DNA of 64,000 nt from Candidatus Saccharimonadales bacterium (GCA_035317825.1 DATHGB010000025.1:1-64000); one strand, 5' to 3'. Counted from the first letter of the stretch, positions 33,290-42,504 are shown. Numbers and translations are program-made. The notes: generated from the sequence alone by a model not told the origin.

Positions 33290-34255
33290 TTATGACACGG
33301 TTGGGGGCTGAGGGCCAGGCGTAAAAGGTGTCGGTGGCTGTGGGTTATCCGAGCGAGGTGTTTCTTCGAACGATATTTCAGGTTCTTGAGGAGTAAGAGG
33401 AGGTGTCGGAGTTGGCATTGCCGCAGGGCTATTCTCCACTGGTGGCGCGGCAACAAACGGCTGTGGCGCTTGCACGGGAGCTGGAGCGGGTGGTGTTGGC
33501 GGCAAAGGCGGCGCGGCAACAGGTGCTGAATCAGCACTAAGTTCACGATCCATAAGGCTACCTAGATCTGGTTTTGAACTAGGCGTAGGTGAAATCGGAT
33601 GAATAACACGATCACCGAGGCTTGCAGGCCGTGTCGTCGAGAATGGCGCTGTTGGGCGTGGAAGAGCTGAAGGTGCGGGTGGCTGTGGGGCTACCTGCTG
33701 AGGTGCGGGTGGCGAGACTGGAGCAGGAGCTGCTGGTGCAGGCTGAGCGCCAGGTAGTGGAGCTACCGGGGCGGCAGCCGGACGAGGCGGTACGGGTGCG
33801 GCCGGGCGTGCACCAATCGGATTAGAGACCGGAGCGGCACTGGTGTTTCCACCGAATGTCTGCGGGCCAGCTGGACGTGATACCGGCGCGTCAGCAAGGA
33901 CGTCGTGAACGGCGCGGACGACATCTTCAATACCAACCTGGGATTTAACAAGGTAACGGTCCGCACCAAGGGCTTCGCCTCGGGCTCGTTGGTCTTCGGA
34001 GCTGAGCGCCGTCATCATAATTACCCGGATATCTTTGGTCTCGGTGGTAGAACGTAAGATGTCTAACATATCGAACCCGCTGATTTTAGGCATCATCACG
34101 TCGCTTACGATCAGTTGTGGCCGTTCTTTGATTGCCATGGCTAGGGCTTCTTCCCCGTCACCTGCTGAAACTATGTCGTACCCCTCGGCTAAGAGCCGCA
34201 CGCCGTAGATCTCGCGCAAACTCTTGTCGTCTTCTACCAGTAGTATTTTGGTCAT
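33290..34255 (-). CDS. Response regulator with Pro/Ala-rich tail
   Basis: A receiver domain (1-125) with acidic pocket EDD (8-10), phospho-acceptor D52 in VSDVMMPKISG, MMTAL and K104-type lysine in RYLVKSQVG. There is no DNA-binding output domain; the remaining 190 residues are a Pro/Ala/Gln-rich, low-complexity tail. It lies 51 bp after the histidine kinase gene in the same direction and is the expected partner. The kinase has a similar tail, so output may be by protein-protein interaction. AGAGGA and TACAAT precede the ATG. Confidence 0.85.
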   Translation of the reverse strand: MTKILLVEDDKSLREIYGVRLLAEGYDIVSAGDGEEALAMAIKERPQLIVSDVMMPKISGFDMLDILRSTTETKDIRVIMMTALSSEDQRARGEALGADRYLVKSQVGIEDVVRAVHDVLADAPVSRPAGPQTFGGNTSAAPVSNPIGARPAAPVPPRPAAAPVAPLPGAQPAPAAPAPVSPPAPQQVAPQPPAPSALPRPTAPFSTTRPASLGDRVIHPISPTPSSKPDLGSLMDRELSADSAPVAAPPLPPTPPAPAPVQAPQPFVAAPPVENSPAAMPTPTPPLTPQEPEISFEETPRSDNPQPPTPFTPGPQPPTVS

Positions 34256-34306
34256 ATTATCCTCTATTGTACCGAAGCAAAGTAAAAATTACTATACCCC
34301 TTGTGC

Positions 34307-36346
34307 TTATTTTTGATCACGCGGTGGAATAGCCACTCCGCCTCCTGGGCGAGTTCTCACATATTGATTCGGATTCTGCTCAATACTTGTAAGCGGCGTG
34401 TTCGGAAGAACGGGTTGGTCGGATAAGAGCGCGGGGCGTCGGTAAGGCGTCGGAGCAACAGGTTGGGGCTGAGGGGGCGGAGTTGGAGCCGGGGCCGGGG
34501 TGCGAATCGAGTTTTGCAATTGTTGCGCGATAGCTTCTGGCGAAGGGCTGCTGTAAGCAAGTTCGCTTGATGCTGGCTGGGAAGCTGGAAGCGGCGTGTT
34601 CTCAACGACGGGCGGCTGTTCAGGGAGTGGCGATAACGTTTGCGCGGTGATTGTCTGTTCTTCTTGTACGCTCGCCTCTTCGATTAACCTGGTCGCGTCT
34701 TCATGACTTGTCCTGGGTAGCTCGACAGAGAAGGTGCTGCCCTTTTGAAATTCGCTATCTACCCATATGCGTCCGCTCATTGCTTCGGTTAGTTTGCGGC
34801 ATAGGTATAGCCCAAGGCCAGTGCCGCCGATTTCGCGCGTGGCACTGTTGTCGACACGGTAAAACTTTTGAAACAGATGCGCCTGGTCTTCTTTAGGAAT
34901 ACCTATTCCGCTATCGGCTACGCTAATGACAACGTGATCGTTGTCGCCGTTTACGTCAATGACAACATCGCCCTGAGGCGTATATTTTATGGCGTTTTCG
35001 ACAAGGTTCGCGACGACTTCGCGCAGGTGATCGTTATCGACGTTAACGAAGTAGGCGGGGTTAATGCGGCGCTCTCCCCCTTTGTCTTCGTCATCGTCGG
35101 GCTGTGGTTTGAACAGAACCCGCAGTCCTTTTTCGTGAGCCTTTGGCGTGAGGCCCTGAACGATATCGTGAATAAACGCGACAACATCGACAACCTTCGG
35201 ATTGTTAGAAAGACGGCTGTCATCGGCTTTCGTGACATCTAAAAGGTCCTGGAAGAGCCTTCCGAGGTGTTCGGCGGACAGATGCGCTTTGGTGATGAAG
35301 TCACGGGCTTTGTCGTCAATCTGAGCTGTCGCGGGATTGAGTGCCAAGCCAAGGTAGCCTTCGATTGACGCAACTGGCGTACGCATTTCGTGGCTGGCGG
35401 TGCTGATAAACTCAGCTTGCTCGCGCTCTTCGGCTTTCTCTTTGGTGACATCGCGAAATACCACGATAACACCAGAACCCGGCTGGCCAACGGGTGAAAC
35501 GACGATCGAAATAAGCAATTTCTTACCCGAGTTAGTCAGGAGCGTTAGATTACCCGACGTAGCCTGTTGATTACTGCCAAGCGCTTGGACTACCGGGTCA
35601 ACCGATGGGGCTAATTCGGTATTATCCTTGTCGACAAGTTTTAGAACGGATTTATAGTCGAGCGCTAACGCGTCTTGCTTTCCCCACCCGATAATGCGCT
35701 GTGCTGCCGGGTTGATAAGCTGGATAACTCCTTGGCTGTCAAGCGCGACGACTCCGTCGGCGATGGCGTTAATGACCACTTCGGCTTTGCCGGCTACTTG
35801 GCTCAGTTCGGTGGCAAGTTCGCGGTAGGCGCGATCTTTTTCGGTCGGGTTGGCCTTGACGTGCCAGATCATATAGCTGACAACAAGGGGCAGCTCACCC
35901 CCTAAGACGAGGGTTAGAAGTGCTTCGCGGCTGAGTTCCCCGCCTGTAATTTGTAACACGACGTATGAAGTAATGGCGAGAAAAAGTGGCAACAGTCCGT
36001 AAAAACCAAAAACTCCGGCGAAAACGGATACGAACATCCATAAAGCAATGAACGGCGAGGTTGCGCCGCCCGTATCAAGGATTAAGACGGCTGAGGTGGC
36101 TGACAGAACGTAAAAGCTTGCTAGCGTCGTGAAGAACATGTACTTTTTGGGTATCCAAATATAGAACAATAGTCCAATGACGAACGAGACACCAGCCATA
36201 ATAGCGGCTTTATCACCTACGAGGAACGTGCTGCCGCTTTCTCGCATACCCGAGAAATAAGCCCATCCATAGAGCGCTAAAATAGTGACCGATACGACCA
36301 TAACAGCCTCGCAGATTCGGCGATGCCAAAAACGTGTAAGCGTCAA
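34307..36346 (-). CDS. Membrane histidine kinase with PAS domain
   Basis: A 679-residue sensor kinase: about six N-terminal membrane helices (to about 165), a PAS domain (about 185-300), HisKA with FISTASHEMRTPVASIEGYLG containing the phospho-histidine, and HATPase with N box NLVENAIKYTPQG, G1 VADSGIGIPKEDQ and G2 GGTGLGLYLCRKL, then a Pro/Gln-rich tail of about 130 residues. No extracytoplasmic sensor domain is evident, so the membrane part or PAS senses the signal. The longest frame starts at a TTG at 36346; an ATG at residue 16 is an alternative start. Confidence 0.9.
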   Translation of the reverse strand: MTLTRFWHRRICEAVMVVSVTILALYGWAYFSGMRESGSTFLVGDKAAIMAGVSFVIGLLFYIWIPKKYMFFTTLASFYVLSATSAVLILDTGGATSPFIALWMFVSVFAGVFGFYGLLPLFLAITSYVVLQITGGELSREALLTLVLGGELPLVVSYMIWHVKANPTEKDRAYRELATELSQVAGKAEVVINAIADGVVALDSQGVIQLINPAAQRIIGWGKQDALALDYKSVLKLVDKDNTELAPSVDPVVQALGSNQQATSGNLTLLTNSGKKLLISIVVSPVGQPGSGVIVVFRDVTKEKAEEREQAEFISTASHEMRTPVASIEGYLGLALNPATAQIDDKARDFITKAHLSAEHLGRLFQDLLDVTKADDSRLSNNPKVVDVVAFIHDIVQGLTPKAHEKGLRVLFKPQPDDDEDKGGERRINPAYFVNVDNDHLREVVANLVENAIKYTPQGDVVIDVNGDNDHVVISVADSGIGIPKEDQAHLFQKFYRVDNSATREIGGTGLGLYLCRKLTEAMSGRIWVDSEFQKGSTFSVELPRTSHEDATRLIEEASVQEEQTITAQTLSPLPEQPPVVENTPLPASQPASSELAYSSPSPEAIAQQLQNSIRTPAPAPTPPPQPQPVAPTPYRRPALLSDQPVLPNTPLTSIEQNPNQYVRTRPGGGVAIPPRDQK

Positions 36347-36442
36347 CGGTTTGATAATGAGCCCCCTATTTAGACGATATAATCTTAAGCATCATTATGA
36401 CTGATTGTGGACGCAGGTACAAGAGTTGAAATGCATGTATCA

Positions 36443-36471
36443 TTGACAAATTTAGCTTAAAATTATAAAAT
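36443..36471 (+). promoter_or_regulatory. Promoter of the 110-residue GC-rich gene
   Basis: TTGACA at 36443-36448, 17-bp spacer, TAAAAT at 36466-36471. The leader would be about 33 nt, with AAAGGA 6 nt before the ATG. Confidence 0.7.
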
Positions 36472-36510
36472 ATTGTTATCGAAGCTATTCTCAACTCCGA
36501 AAGGAATGAA

Positions 36511-36843
36511 ATGCCATCGATAAGTAGTCGAATGACCCTGGCAGCCAAGGCGGTTACGATCATCGTTGCCGCTGCGCTGATCGCTCTTGTGCTCAGCTAC
36601 AACCAAAAGGTGGCGGTTACGATCACGGTGTGTTCCGTGAAGCCTGTCACTACGGCCAACGGTGAGGTGGAGTACCGCGTCACTGCCGATGGAGGCCGTG
36701 AGTACACGACGGAACTCCCTGAGCTCAGGTGGCTGGAGACGTACAACGTCGACCTCGTGCATTGGCGAGTCCCGGGCATCAGCGTGCCCAAGATCGTCAA
36801 GGCGAACCCGGCGGCGGCGCAGCGCCCTGAGCTATGTCGATAG
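36511..36843 (+). CDS. GC-rich single gene, small membrane-anchored protein
   Basis: A 110-residue protein with one N-terminal helix (AVTIIVAAALIALVLSY, about 14-30) and a short outside domain that begins NQKVAVTITVCSV and ends with a cysteine next to last (ELCR). The two cysteines, near the anchor and at the C-terminus, recall the cysteine placement of the three secreted paralogues at 24.5-26.7 kb, but no sequence match was seen. Own promoter, Shine-Dalgarno and terminator. G/C-ending codons. Function unknown. Confidence 0.65.
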   Translation: MPSISSRMTLAAKAVTIIVAAALIALVLSYNQKVAVTITVCSVKPVTTANGEVEYRVTADGGREYTTELPELRWLETYNVDLVHWRVPGISVPKIVKANPAAAQRPELCR

Positions 36844-36867
36844 TCCGGTCCAGTCGTCGACACTTAT

Positions 36868-36897
36868 GGTCCTGTATATCTTCGGATATACAGGACC
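36868..36897. terminator. Perfect TTCG-loop hairpin terminator
   Basis: GGTCCTGTATATC-TTCG-GATATACAGGACC, a 13-bp perfect stem with a stable tetraloop, between the GC-rich gene and the convergent folC. Likely stops both. Confidence 0.8.
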
Positions 36898-36906
36898 GAG
36901 TCATTT

Positions 36907-38160
36907 CTAGAGTAGTTTTTGTATATAAGGTCTAGCCAGGCTGACGAGATAGAGTGATCCGGTAATCAGCAAAATCTTTTCCGGCCGTTCAAGTAGTGCT
37001 TGGACGGCTTTTCCAATATCTGGCTGCTGCTCGACGCCCGGATAATCCAGTTTACGCGCAAGTTCTTCGGTCTTGCCCGACTCGACCGAATGGCGGCTTT
37101 TCAGGTCCTGGCCTGCATAAAATGATGGGATGATAAGGTATGAAGCTAAGGGTTGGAGGATGGCAAGCGTTGAAAAAATCTTGGTGTCGGGTGCTTCGAC
37201 AATGTTTGCAAGGACTGCTGCTGGTTCGGAATATTTTAGGCTGAACGTTTGGTAAAGCATCTCCATTTTTTGGGGGTTATGAGCGCCATCCAGAATAATT
37301 GTTTTGTCATTCCACGCGTAGACTTCAAAGCGGCCTGGAGGTGTTTCGTGGGCTACTTCATCAAGTTCCGTATAACTTAATTCTTCAAGGTCATCGCGTT
37401 TTCGTACGTAATGAAAAGCTGCAAGCGCTAATGAAAAATTCCGCCTTTGAAATTCGGGCAGTGCTGATGGCGTCATCGTGAATTTTACAGTTTCCAGAGT
37501 CGCCTTTTTCTTCTTGGCTGCCTCTTTGATAACGTCTAGGATCTCTTTATCTTGATTTTGAACGATGACGTGATTTTTTGCTTGGATAATACCCGCTTTT
37601 TGGACCGCGATCTTAGTAGTCGTATTGCCCAGGATTTCCGTGTGGTCAAGGCCTATATCGCTAATCACGCAAACCTTGTCTTCCCTGCGTATCGTATTAG
37701 TCGAATCTAAAAGCCCGCCAAGGCCAGTTTCGATAACCGCATAATCCACCTTCTCTTTTGCGAACACCCAGTACGCAAATGCAATAAGGAGTTCAAAATA
37801 GGTTGGGTGAAGTTCGCTCTGGTCAATAATATCGAGAAAATCATTTAAATAGACGAGGAATTTTTCGCTTTCAAGCGGCGTGCCGTCAATTTGAACCCGC
37901 TCGTTAATCGCCGTAATGTGTGGCGATACGGTCAGACCGGTACGCTGCCCTTTTGCCTGCAACATTCCACGAATGAAATATGCCGTGGACGTTTTGCCTG
38001 ATGTTCCGGCAATGTGAACGGATTTGAATTGTTCCTGCGGATTGCCTATAAGCTGGAGGATTTGTTCGGTACGCTCCAGGTTGTACGATCCCTTCATATG
38101 CAAAGGTGAATACGCAAGAAGCGTTTCCATGGCTTCGTCTAAAGATTTTAGTTGTCTCAT
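36907..38160 (-). CDS. folC: Folylpolyglutamate/dihydrofolate synthase
   Basis: Mur-ligase-family enzyme that adds glutamate to folates. The 417 residues contain the P-loop AGTSGKTSTA (51-60), TVSPHI (signature following the loop), YFELLIAFAYWVFA, ETGLGGLLDSTN, SDIGLDHTEILG and ILDGAHNPQKMEML. Start overlaps the folP stop by 4 bp (ATGA-type), showing translational coupling. Together they form a two-gene folate operon. Whether the organism also makes dihydropterin cannot be seen here. Confidence 0.92.
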   Translation of the reverse strand: MRQLKSLDEAMETLLAYSPLHMKGSYNLERTEQILQLIGNPQEQFKSVHIAGTSGKTSTAYFIRGMLQAKGQRTGLTVSPHITAINERVQIDGTPLESEKFLVYLNDFLDIIDQSELHPTYFELLIAFAYWVFAKEKVDYAVIETGLGGLLDSTNTIRREDKVCVISDIGLDHTEILGNTTTKIAVQKAGIIQAKNHVIVQNQDKEILDVIKEAAKKKKATLETVKFTMTPSALPEFQRRNFSLALAAFHYVRKRDDLEELSYTELDEVAHETPPGRFEVYAWNDKTIILDGAHNPQKMEMLYQTFSLKYSEPAAVLANIVEAPDTKIFSTLAILQPLASYLIIPSFYAGQDLKSRHSVESGKTEELARKLDYPGVEQQPDIGKAVQALLERPEKILLITGSLYLVSLARPYIQKLL

Positions 38161-38984
38161 AGGGTAATTTTCCGGCTTCCGGTGATTGCCTCGGTAACTA
38201 TACGGGTTTGGACTGCGGATGCGACGTCATGAACGCGGACGATATCGACGCCGCCCATCATCGCAAGGGATTGTACGACGACCGTACCAACCGCCCGGTC
38301 TACTACGGGCGCAGGCTCACCGTTAACTGCGAGTGCTTTGCCGATAAAGCTTTTATTGGATGCCCCGTATAGCACCCGGTAGCCCTTCCCTGTGAACTCT
38401 TGTATGTGATGAGTCAGTTCAAAACTTTGGCTGGCAGTTTTTGCAAAGCCAATACCCGGATCAAGAATAATATTTTCTTTTTTAATGCCGGCTTCTACTA
38501 GTTTTTCAGCTTGGTTAAATAAAAACGTTTTAGCGGCAGATACGACGCCTTCAGGGTAATCAGTCAGCCTGCTCATTGTTTCGGGCGTGCCACGCATGTG
38601 CATGATAACTACCTGGCAGCCTGAATTTTTAACAAACTCGATCATTGCTGGGTCGGCACATCCGGTAATGTCATTTACGATCGTTGCCCCGGCTTTTAGC
38701 GCGGCTTCGGCGACGGCAGGCTTGAACGTATCGACAGAAATGGGCTTATCGGTCAGTTGCCTAGCGATGGTAACCGCAGGGACGACGCGCCTGATTTCTT
38801 CTTCGATATCAATAATAACCGCTCCGGGTCGTGTGCTTTGGCCGCCGATATCTAATAGGTCAGCTCCTTGATCGAGTGCTGTTTGAATATGGTTTTTAAG
38901 CGGTTCTTCGTCGCTAACCGTAATGCCGTCACCTGCGAATGAATCAGGCGAGGTATTGATAATGGCCATGATCTGAGTAGACAT
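38157..38984 (-). CDS. folP: Dihydropteroate synthase
   Basis: Condenses p-aminobenzoate with dihydropterin pyrophosphate. The 275-residue TIM barrel has IMAIINTSPDSFAGDG at the start, LLDIGGQSTRPGA, ISVDTFKP, IVNDITG, ILDPGIGFAKT and VRVHDV at the end, all family motifs and active-site residues. The start at 38984 (not 39002) is supported by TACACT ending 6 nt before it, another leaderless arrangement. First gene of the folP-folC operon. Confidence 0.93.
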   Translation of the reverse strand: MSTQIMAIINTSPDSFAGDGITVSDEEPLKNHIQTALDQGADLLDIGGQSTRPGAVIIDIEEEIRRVVPAVTIARQLTDKPISVDTFKPAVAEAALKAGATIVNDITGCADPAMIEFVKNSGCQVVIMHMRGTPETMSRLTDYPEGVVSAAKTFLFNQAEKLVEAGIKKENIILDPGIGFAKTASQSFELTHHIQEFTGKGYRVLYGASNKSFIGKALAVNGEPAPVVDRAVGTVVVQSLAMMGGVDIVRVHDVASAVQTRIVTEAITGSRKITL

Positions 38985-39023
38985 GTATTTAGTGTACTCC
39001 ACAGTTATTGTTGGATGTAGCCT

Positions 39024-39866
39024 TTAGAGCTTAACTGTTTGCTTTTCTATCATTTTGTCCGAAGATTCGGAGCTGATCTCGTAATAGTCCACGAAATCGT
39101 TTATAAAAGTAAACTTCTTTGCCCATTTTAAGAGTTCATTGATTGAAGAGTCGCGAACATTATCGCGAAGATGTTCGAGCTGCGGCCTGTAGATAGTCTC
39201 GGGTTCTCTTTCAAGAGTTTGGTCAGCCACTGTTGCTGTGTTGTAGGATTGGAAGGTGTGAGCAGCTTCAAAAAGGTCATGAAGAACAGATTCTTCCCCG
39301 TGAGAGATAATTTTCTCAACGCGCTGCAGAACCTCAATAGAAACATCAGGAAATAGGCGTAGATACAACGCGATTCTGACCTGCGCTTCAACGTCTCGAT
39401 CAGCATCGGTTTTGTTGCCAAAAGGTATATCACCTACTACTGCGCCCACTTCTTGTTCAATTGTTTCATGAGTGACTTCACCCATGTCGTGAATCATAGC
39501 GGCAAGCATCAGGATGCCCACCTCTTCTTCTGTGATGGGCAGTTCGCCTTTTGTGATACGTTCAGTCTCAAGAATTTGCGCAAGAAATACACCCAGTTGA
39601 AGTTGGTGTAGTAGTGGGTCAACATCCATGCCAAGGTGACGGAGTTTCGTTTCTCTGTCGTACTCCTGCCTAGGGAATCTAAGTGGTTGCTGGCGTATAT
39701 GCTGTCCGTACGGACTTGTCGCGGTACGTTTAAAAAGAGTGTCGACGCGAATCCCGCCGCCCATTCTAGACTTTACGGTTGAGGCAAAGTATTGTTCAAG
39801 CTCGCCTCGTTCTACCTCAAGGAGTTGTTCATATTCGTCGTATCTGTCGTTTAGTCGCTCAGTCAT
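39024..39866 (-). CDS. HD-domain protein of unknown role
   Basis: A 280-residue cytoplasmic protein with a helical core and metal-binding HD motif in LAAMIHDMGEVTHE (about 131-144), preceded by a histidine-containing helix (LHQLQLGVFLAQIL) and followed by EKIISHGEES, giving the H...HD...H layout of HD phosphohydrolases. It is not a recognisable dGTPase, RelA or CCA enzyme. TTGCGC-N17-TTTAAT with 8 nt to the ATG is a possible promoter. Substrate unknown. Confidence 0.65.
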   Translation of the reverse strand: MTERLNDRYDEYEQLLEVERGELEQYFASTVKSRMGGGIRVDTLFKRTATSPYGQHIRQQPLRFPRQEYDRETKLRHLGMDVDPLLHQLQLGVFLAQILETERITKGELPITEEEVGILMLAAMIHDMGEVTHETIEQEVGAVVGDIPFGNKTDADRDVEAQVRIALYLRLFPDVSIEVLQRVEKIISHGEESVLHDLFEAAHTFQSYNTATVADQTLEREPETIYRPQLEHLRDNVRDSSINELLKWAKKFTFINDFVDYYEISSESSDKMIEKQTVKL

Positions 39867-39976
39867 CAGAGCTTATTAAAGCATGTATATGTCAAGTGCG
39901 CAATTATTTAGTACGAAGAAACTATTCTGCGCTTACTGGCGCAAGCAGTCATCTAAACTGATATACTATAAGCACT

Positions 39977-40540
39977 ATGTTATCTAGGATTAATGTGCGG
40001 GAGCTTAGGATATTCGTTGCTTTGGCAGTTCTTGTAGGATTGTTAGCCTCCCCTGCTTATGTGGCTGCCTCGCCATTTGGCCAGGGGAAATTTGGTGCTG
40101 ACGTTCCGTTTGGATCGGCAACAAGTATCTCGATTAATTTAAGTGGTGATGTACCGATTGCCCTGACGCCTGGCGGAGGTAATTTCAGCGGAACGGGTTC
40201 GCACGTCGTGACGGTTACCTCTACCGATGTGGTTGGGTATTATTTGTATGCGCATACGACGAGTGGAACGAGCATGACAAGCGGAGCGGCTTCAATTCCT
40301 GCTAGCTCAAATACATCCGCTGGATCTCTGTCTGTTGGCTCTTGGGGATACAACACGACTGGCTCAACGACAAACTTTTTAGGAATGCCTGCAACGAGTG
40401 TTGCGATAAAAGATGCCATCGGGCCGTATAAAAACGGAGATCCTACGACCGTAACGTACGGGGCTCTCGCGAGTGGTACGCAGGAAGCGGGTTCGTACTC
40501 AGTTGCTGTCACGTATACCGCAGTCGCTAAAAATCAGTGA
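39977..40540 (+). CDS. Secreted Ser/Thr/Gly-rich surface protein
   Basis: A 187-residue protein with a signal peptide (VALAVLVGLLASPAYVAAS, about 14-32) and a beta-rich mature part. VVTVTSTDVVGYYLYAHT, WGYNTTG and the C-terminal YSVAVTYTAVAKNQ are similar in pattern to the WxL-like protein at 46.97-48.0 kb (GWMVWSKD, YNTG, YTDTL). It may belong to the same class of non-covalently attached surface proteins. TATACT ends 9 nt before the ATG. It converges with, and overlaps by 7 bp, the DUF916-like gene. Confidence 0.65.
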   Translation: MLSRINVRELRIFVALAVLVGLLASPAYVAASPFGQGKFGADVPFGSATSISINLSGDVPIALTPGGGNFSGTGSHVVTVTSTDVVGYYLYAHTTSGTSMTSGAASIPASSNTSAGSLSVGSWGYNTTGSTTNFLGMPATSVAIKDAIGPYKNGDPTTVTYGALASGTQEAGSYSVAVTYTAVAKNQ

Positions 40541-41403
40541 TCTTTCCTGAGCCGCCTTTTTCGTCGTAACAGTACGATAGCCAGCCAGATAGTTCCCCCT
40601 AGGGTTACCCAGAACCAAATGGGAACGTAGGCAATATATTTCTTTTTCTCCGTATATTGGCCCTCTTCGTTTCTATACCCGTAGGTAGCTTGGTAAATAC
40701 CTGGTATCGCAGGGGGCTGAATGGTTGTTTCTACTGACCGTATCGTCTGAGGCAGGAGTACGTGTGCTACCTCATTCCTTTTCTGGTCTAAAAACCAACC
40801 CGACAGTTTACCTGAGATATATACGAAGAAGTGGGTGTTGCCGGTATTCTTAATATTTAAATGGAGCGGAATCGAGCCGCTAAACGTGATGAGTGGTAAC
40901 GTGTCGGAAACAATCTCACTCGTCTTTTTGAGTTTCCCATCGACAGTGGCATATAGAATTAACGCGGTCCGCACCTGTTTTCCTGGACTGATCGTTGCCG
41001 AGGCGAAAATACTGAAATAGTGACCACCAGGACTAGCCCCTATTGGAGGATTGATGCTATAGGTAACCGTTTGGCTTGTTTTTGGCGCAAGGTCAACCTG
41101 TGTTTTTGAAAGCTTTACCCAATCTTCTTTGGGCGCGCTAAAGTTGTAGTCATACGTATAATCCGCGAGCGAGAATTGTCCGACGGAAAGGACCACTTTC
41201 ATGGGAGCGTCGTTAAGATTCCCAACCGTAAAAGTACCAGTAGCTGCTTTGCCGGCGGCAACGTTCAGATACTGCCGGGGCGGCGTAACAAAAAGGCCCT
41301 TTGGCTGTTCGGCTACGGGTGGCGTGACGGCCGATACGGGTGGTCCGATGGCAAAAGTAAAAATAAATACTGCTAAGAAAAATATGCTTAGCAGGCGCTT
41401 CAT
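40534..41403 (-). CDS. DUF916-like membrane-anchored surface protein A
   Basis: A 289-residue protein: signal peptide (about 1-25), two Ig-like beta domains (GLFVTPPRQYLNVAAGKAATG start; IPLHLNIKNTGNTHFFVY in the second), one C-terminal membrane helix and a basic tail (RRKRRLRKDH). This is the plan of WxL-interacting proteins (DUF916/DUF3324), which in Firmicutes hold WxL proteins at the wall. A second protein of the same plan is encoded at 45.9-46.9 kb. Family call from architecture and the TGTFTVGNLNDAP pattern. Confidence 0.65.
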   Translation of the reverse strand: MKRLLSIFFLAVFIFTFAIGPPVSAVTPPVAEQPKGLFVTPPRQYLNVAAGKAATGTFTVGNLNDAPMKVVLSVGQFSLADYTYDYNFSAPKEDWVKLSKTQVDLAPKTSQTVTYSINPPIGASPGGHYFSIFASATISPGKQVRTALILYATVDGKLKKTSEIVSDTLPLITFSGSIPLHLNIKNTGNTHFFVYISGKLSGWFLDQKRNEVAHVLLPQTIRSVETTIQPPAIPGIYQATYGYRNEEGQYTEKKKYIAYVPIWFWVTLGGTIWLAIVLLRRKRRLRKDH

Positions 41404-41406
41404 GAT

Positions 41407-42018
41407 TTACGCGGTCTCTGGGCGCTTGATGAGCTGTACTTGGATATCTGAAATGACGTTGATGTAGTGTTTAATCGCGAATGCTTGGGTCTCTTGATTC
41501 CGGTTTTGCCATTCGGGTGTCATGACGTAGCCATAGTTAAAATCAAAATCACATGATACAGGGTAATGGTCGAGCTTGTTATCAATGCGCCATTGCTTAT
41601 TGACGTACAAAAAGCTGGATTCAGAAATAGCTCGCTGATGTGTCGGATCTTGCCATGCGCGCATGCTTGAGTAATAAGGGCAGACAATTCGGGCGAACCC
41701 TTTTATTGGAATATTTGGGTTAGCAGGATCGAATTCGGCAGGTTTTAGGATACGATAAATTTCGTCGAAAAATTGAAAAAACGGATCATCGCGGCTGTCC
41801 CCGTGTGGGATATGCTCAACGAAATTTGAACATTCAATTTCGTCAACCGAGTTGTCAGCAAATTGAGTCCAAGGAAATGTCATTAGATCTTGAACGTAAT
41901 CGGCGTCATCTGTCTTAACGATGTCGACGCCCTTAAATCCTTCGGGTTTGTTGCCACCACAGGCTAGCGAAAGCCTTAAAACTGTATCTTTATTAGTAGA
42001 TTGCTTGGATTTTGGCAT
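41407..42018 (-). CDS. Predicted SAM-dependent methyltransferase
   Basis: A 203-residue protein with LRLSLACGGNKPEGFKGVDI, the glycine-rich SAM loop plus the acidic end of strand 2, and DEIECSNFVEHIPHG then FDEIYRILKP, matching the late motifs of class I methyltransferases. There is no target-recognition domain. Similar short enzymes accompany sugar-modification and phage fibre genes. It is 2 bp from the HNH gene upstream and close to a glycosyltransferase, so glycan modification is the best guess. AAAGGA precedes the ATG. Confidence 0.65.
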   Translation of the reverse strand: MPKSKQSTNKDTVLRLSLACGGNKPEGFKGVDIVKTDDADYVQDLMTFPWTQFADNSVDEIECSNFVEHIPHGDSRDDPFFQFFDEIYRILKPAEFDPANPNIPIKGFARIVCPYYSSMRAWQDPTHQRAISESSFLYVNKQWRIDNKLDHYPVSCDFDFNYGYVMTPEWQNRNQETQAFAIKHYINVISDIQVQLIKRPETA

Positions 42019-42019
42019 A

Positions 42020-42475
42020 TTATTCCTTTATTAGTTTTAGGTATGTGGCAAACTTATCTAAACCGACTGCTTCAATTCTGCCTAGTATAGTATTACAGGA
42101 CACGCACAGCAATCCTCTTATCTGTCCAGTTGTATGTGAGTGGTCAACATGTAGTCCTCTGATTTTCCCCGCTTTAGGAATTCTGCCGCACAATCTGCAT
42201 TGACCATTTTGAGCTATAGTCATTGCTTCAAATTGCTCTAAAGTTAAACCATACTTGTATTTAATGTGCTGAATCTTTTGTCTTGCGTTTACGGCTGTTT
42301 TATTTCTATGATGATATTCGCGACGAGCTGCGTTACTCTTTTCTTGGTTCTTTGCTCTCCACTTTCTCATATAAAGTCTACGTTTTTCTTTTTGACTTTC
42401 CGTTTTTGCGTATTCCCTTTTTCTCTCCCGGTATGCTTCTAAGTCTTTTAGTCTATGTTTCTGACTCTTATTCAT
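42020..42475 (-). CDS. Endonuclease VII-like HNH nuclease
   Basis: A 151-residue protein: a very basic N-terminal half (repeated KRR, YRERKREYAK) and a C-terminal zinc-supported HNH domain CRLCGR, LHVDHSHTTGQIRGLLC, CNTILG, the pattern of the recombination endonuclease VII family. Such genes often behave as homing endonucleases. It sits alone between a glycosyltransferase and a methyltransferase and is more AT-rich. GATAAT on the minus strand ends 6 nt before the ATG. Target unknown. Confidence 0.85.
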   Translation of the reverse strand: MNKSQKHRLKDLEAYRERKREYAKTESQKEKRRLYMRKWRAKNQEKSNAARREYHHRNKTAVNARQKIQHIKYKYGLTLEQFEAMTIAQNGQCRLCGRIPKAGKIRGLHVDHSHTTGQIRGLLCVSCNTILGRIEAVGLDKFATYLKLIKE

Positions 42476-42504
42476 TACTACATTATCGTATCATGCAAAC
42501 AGGC

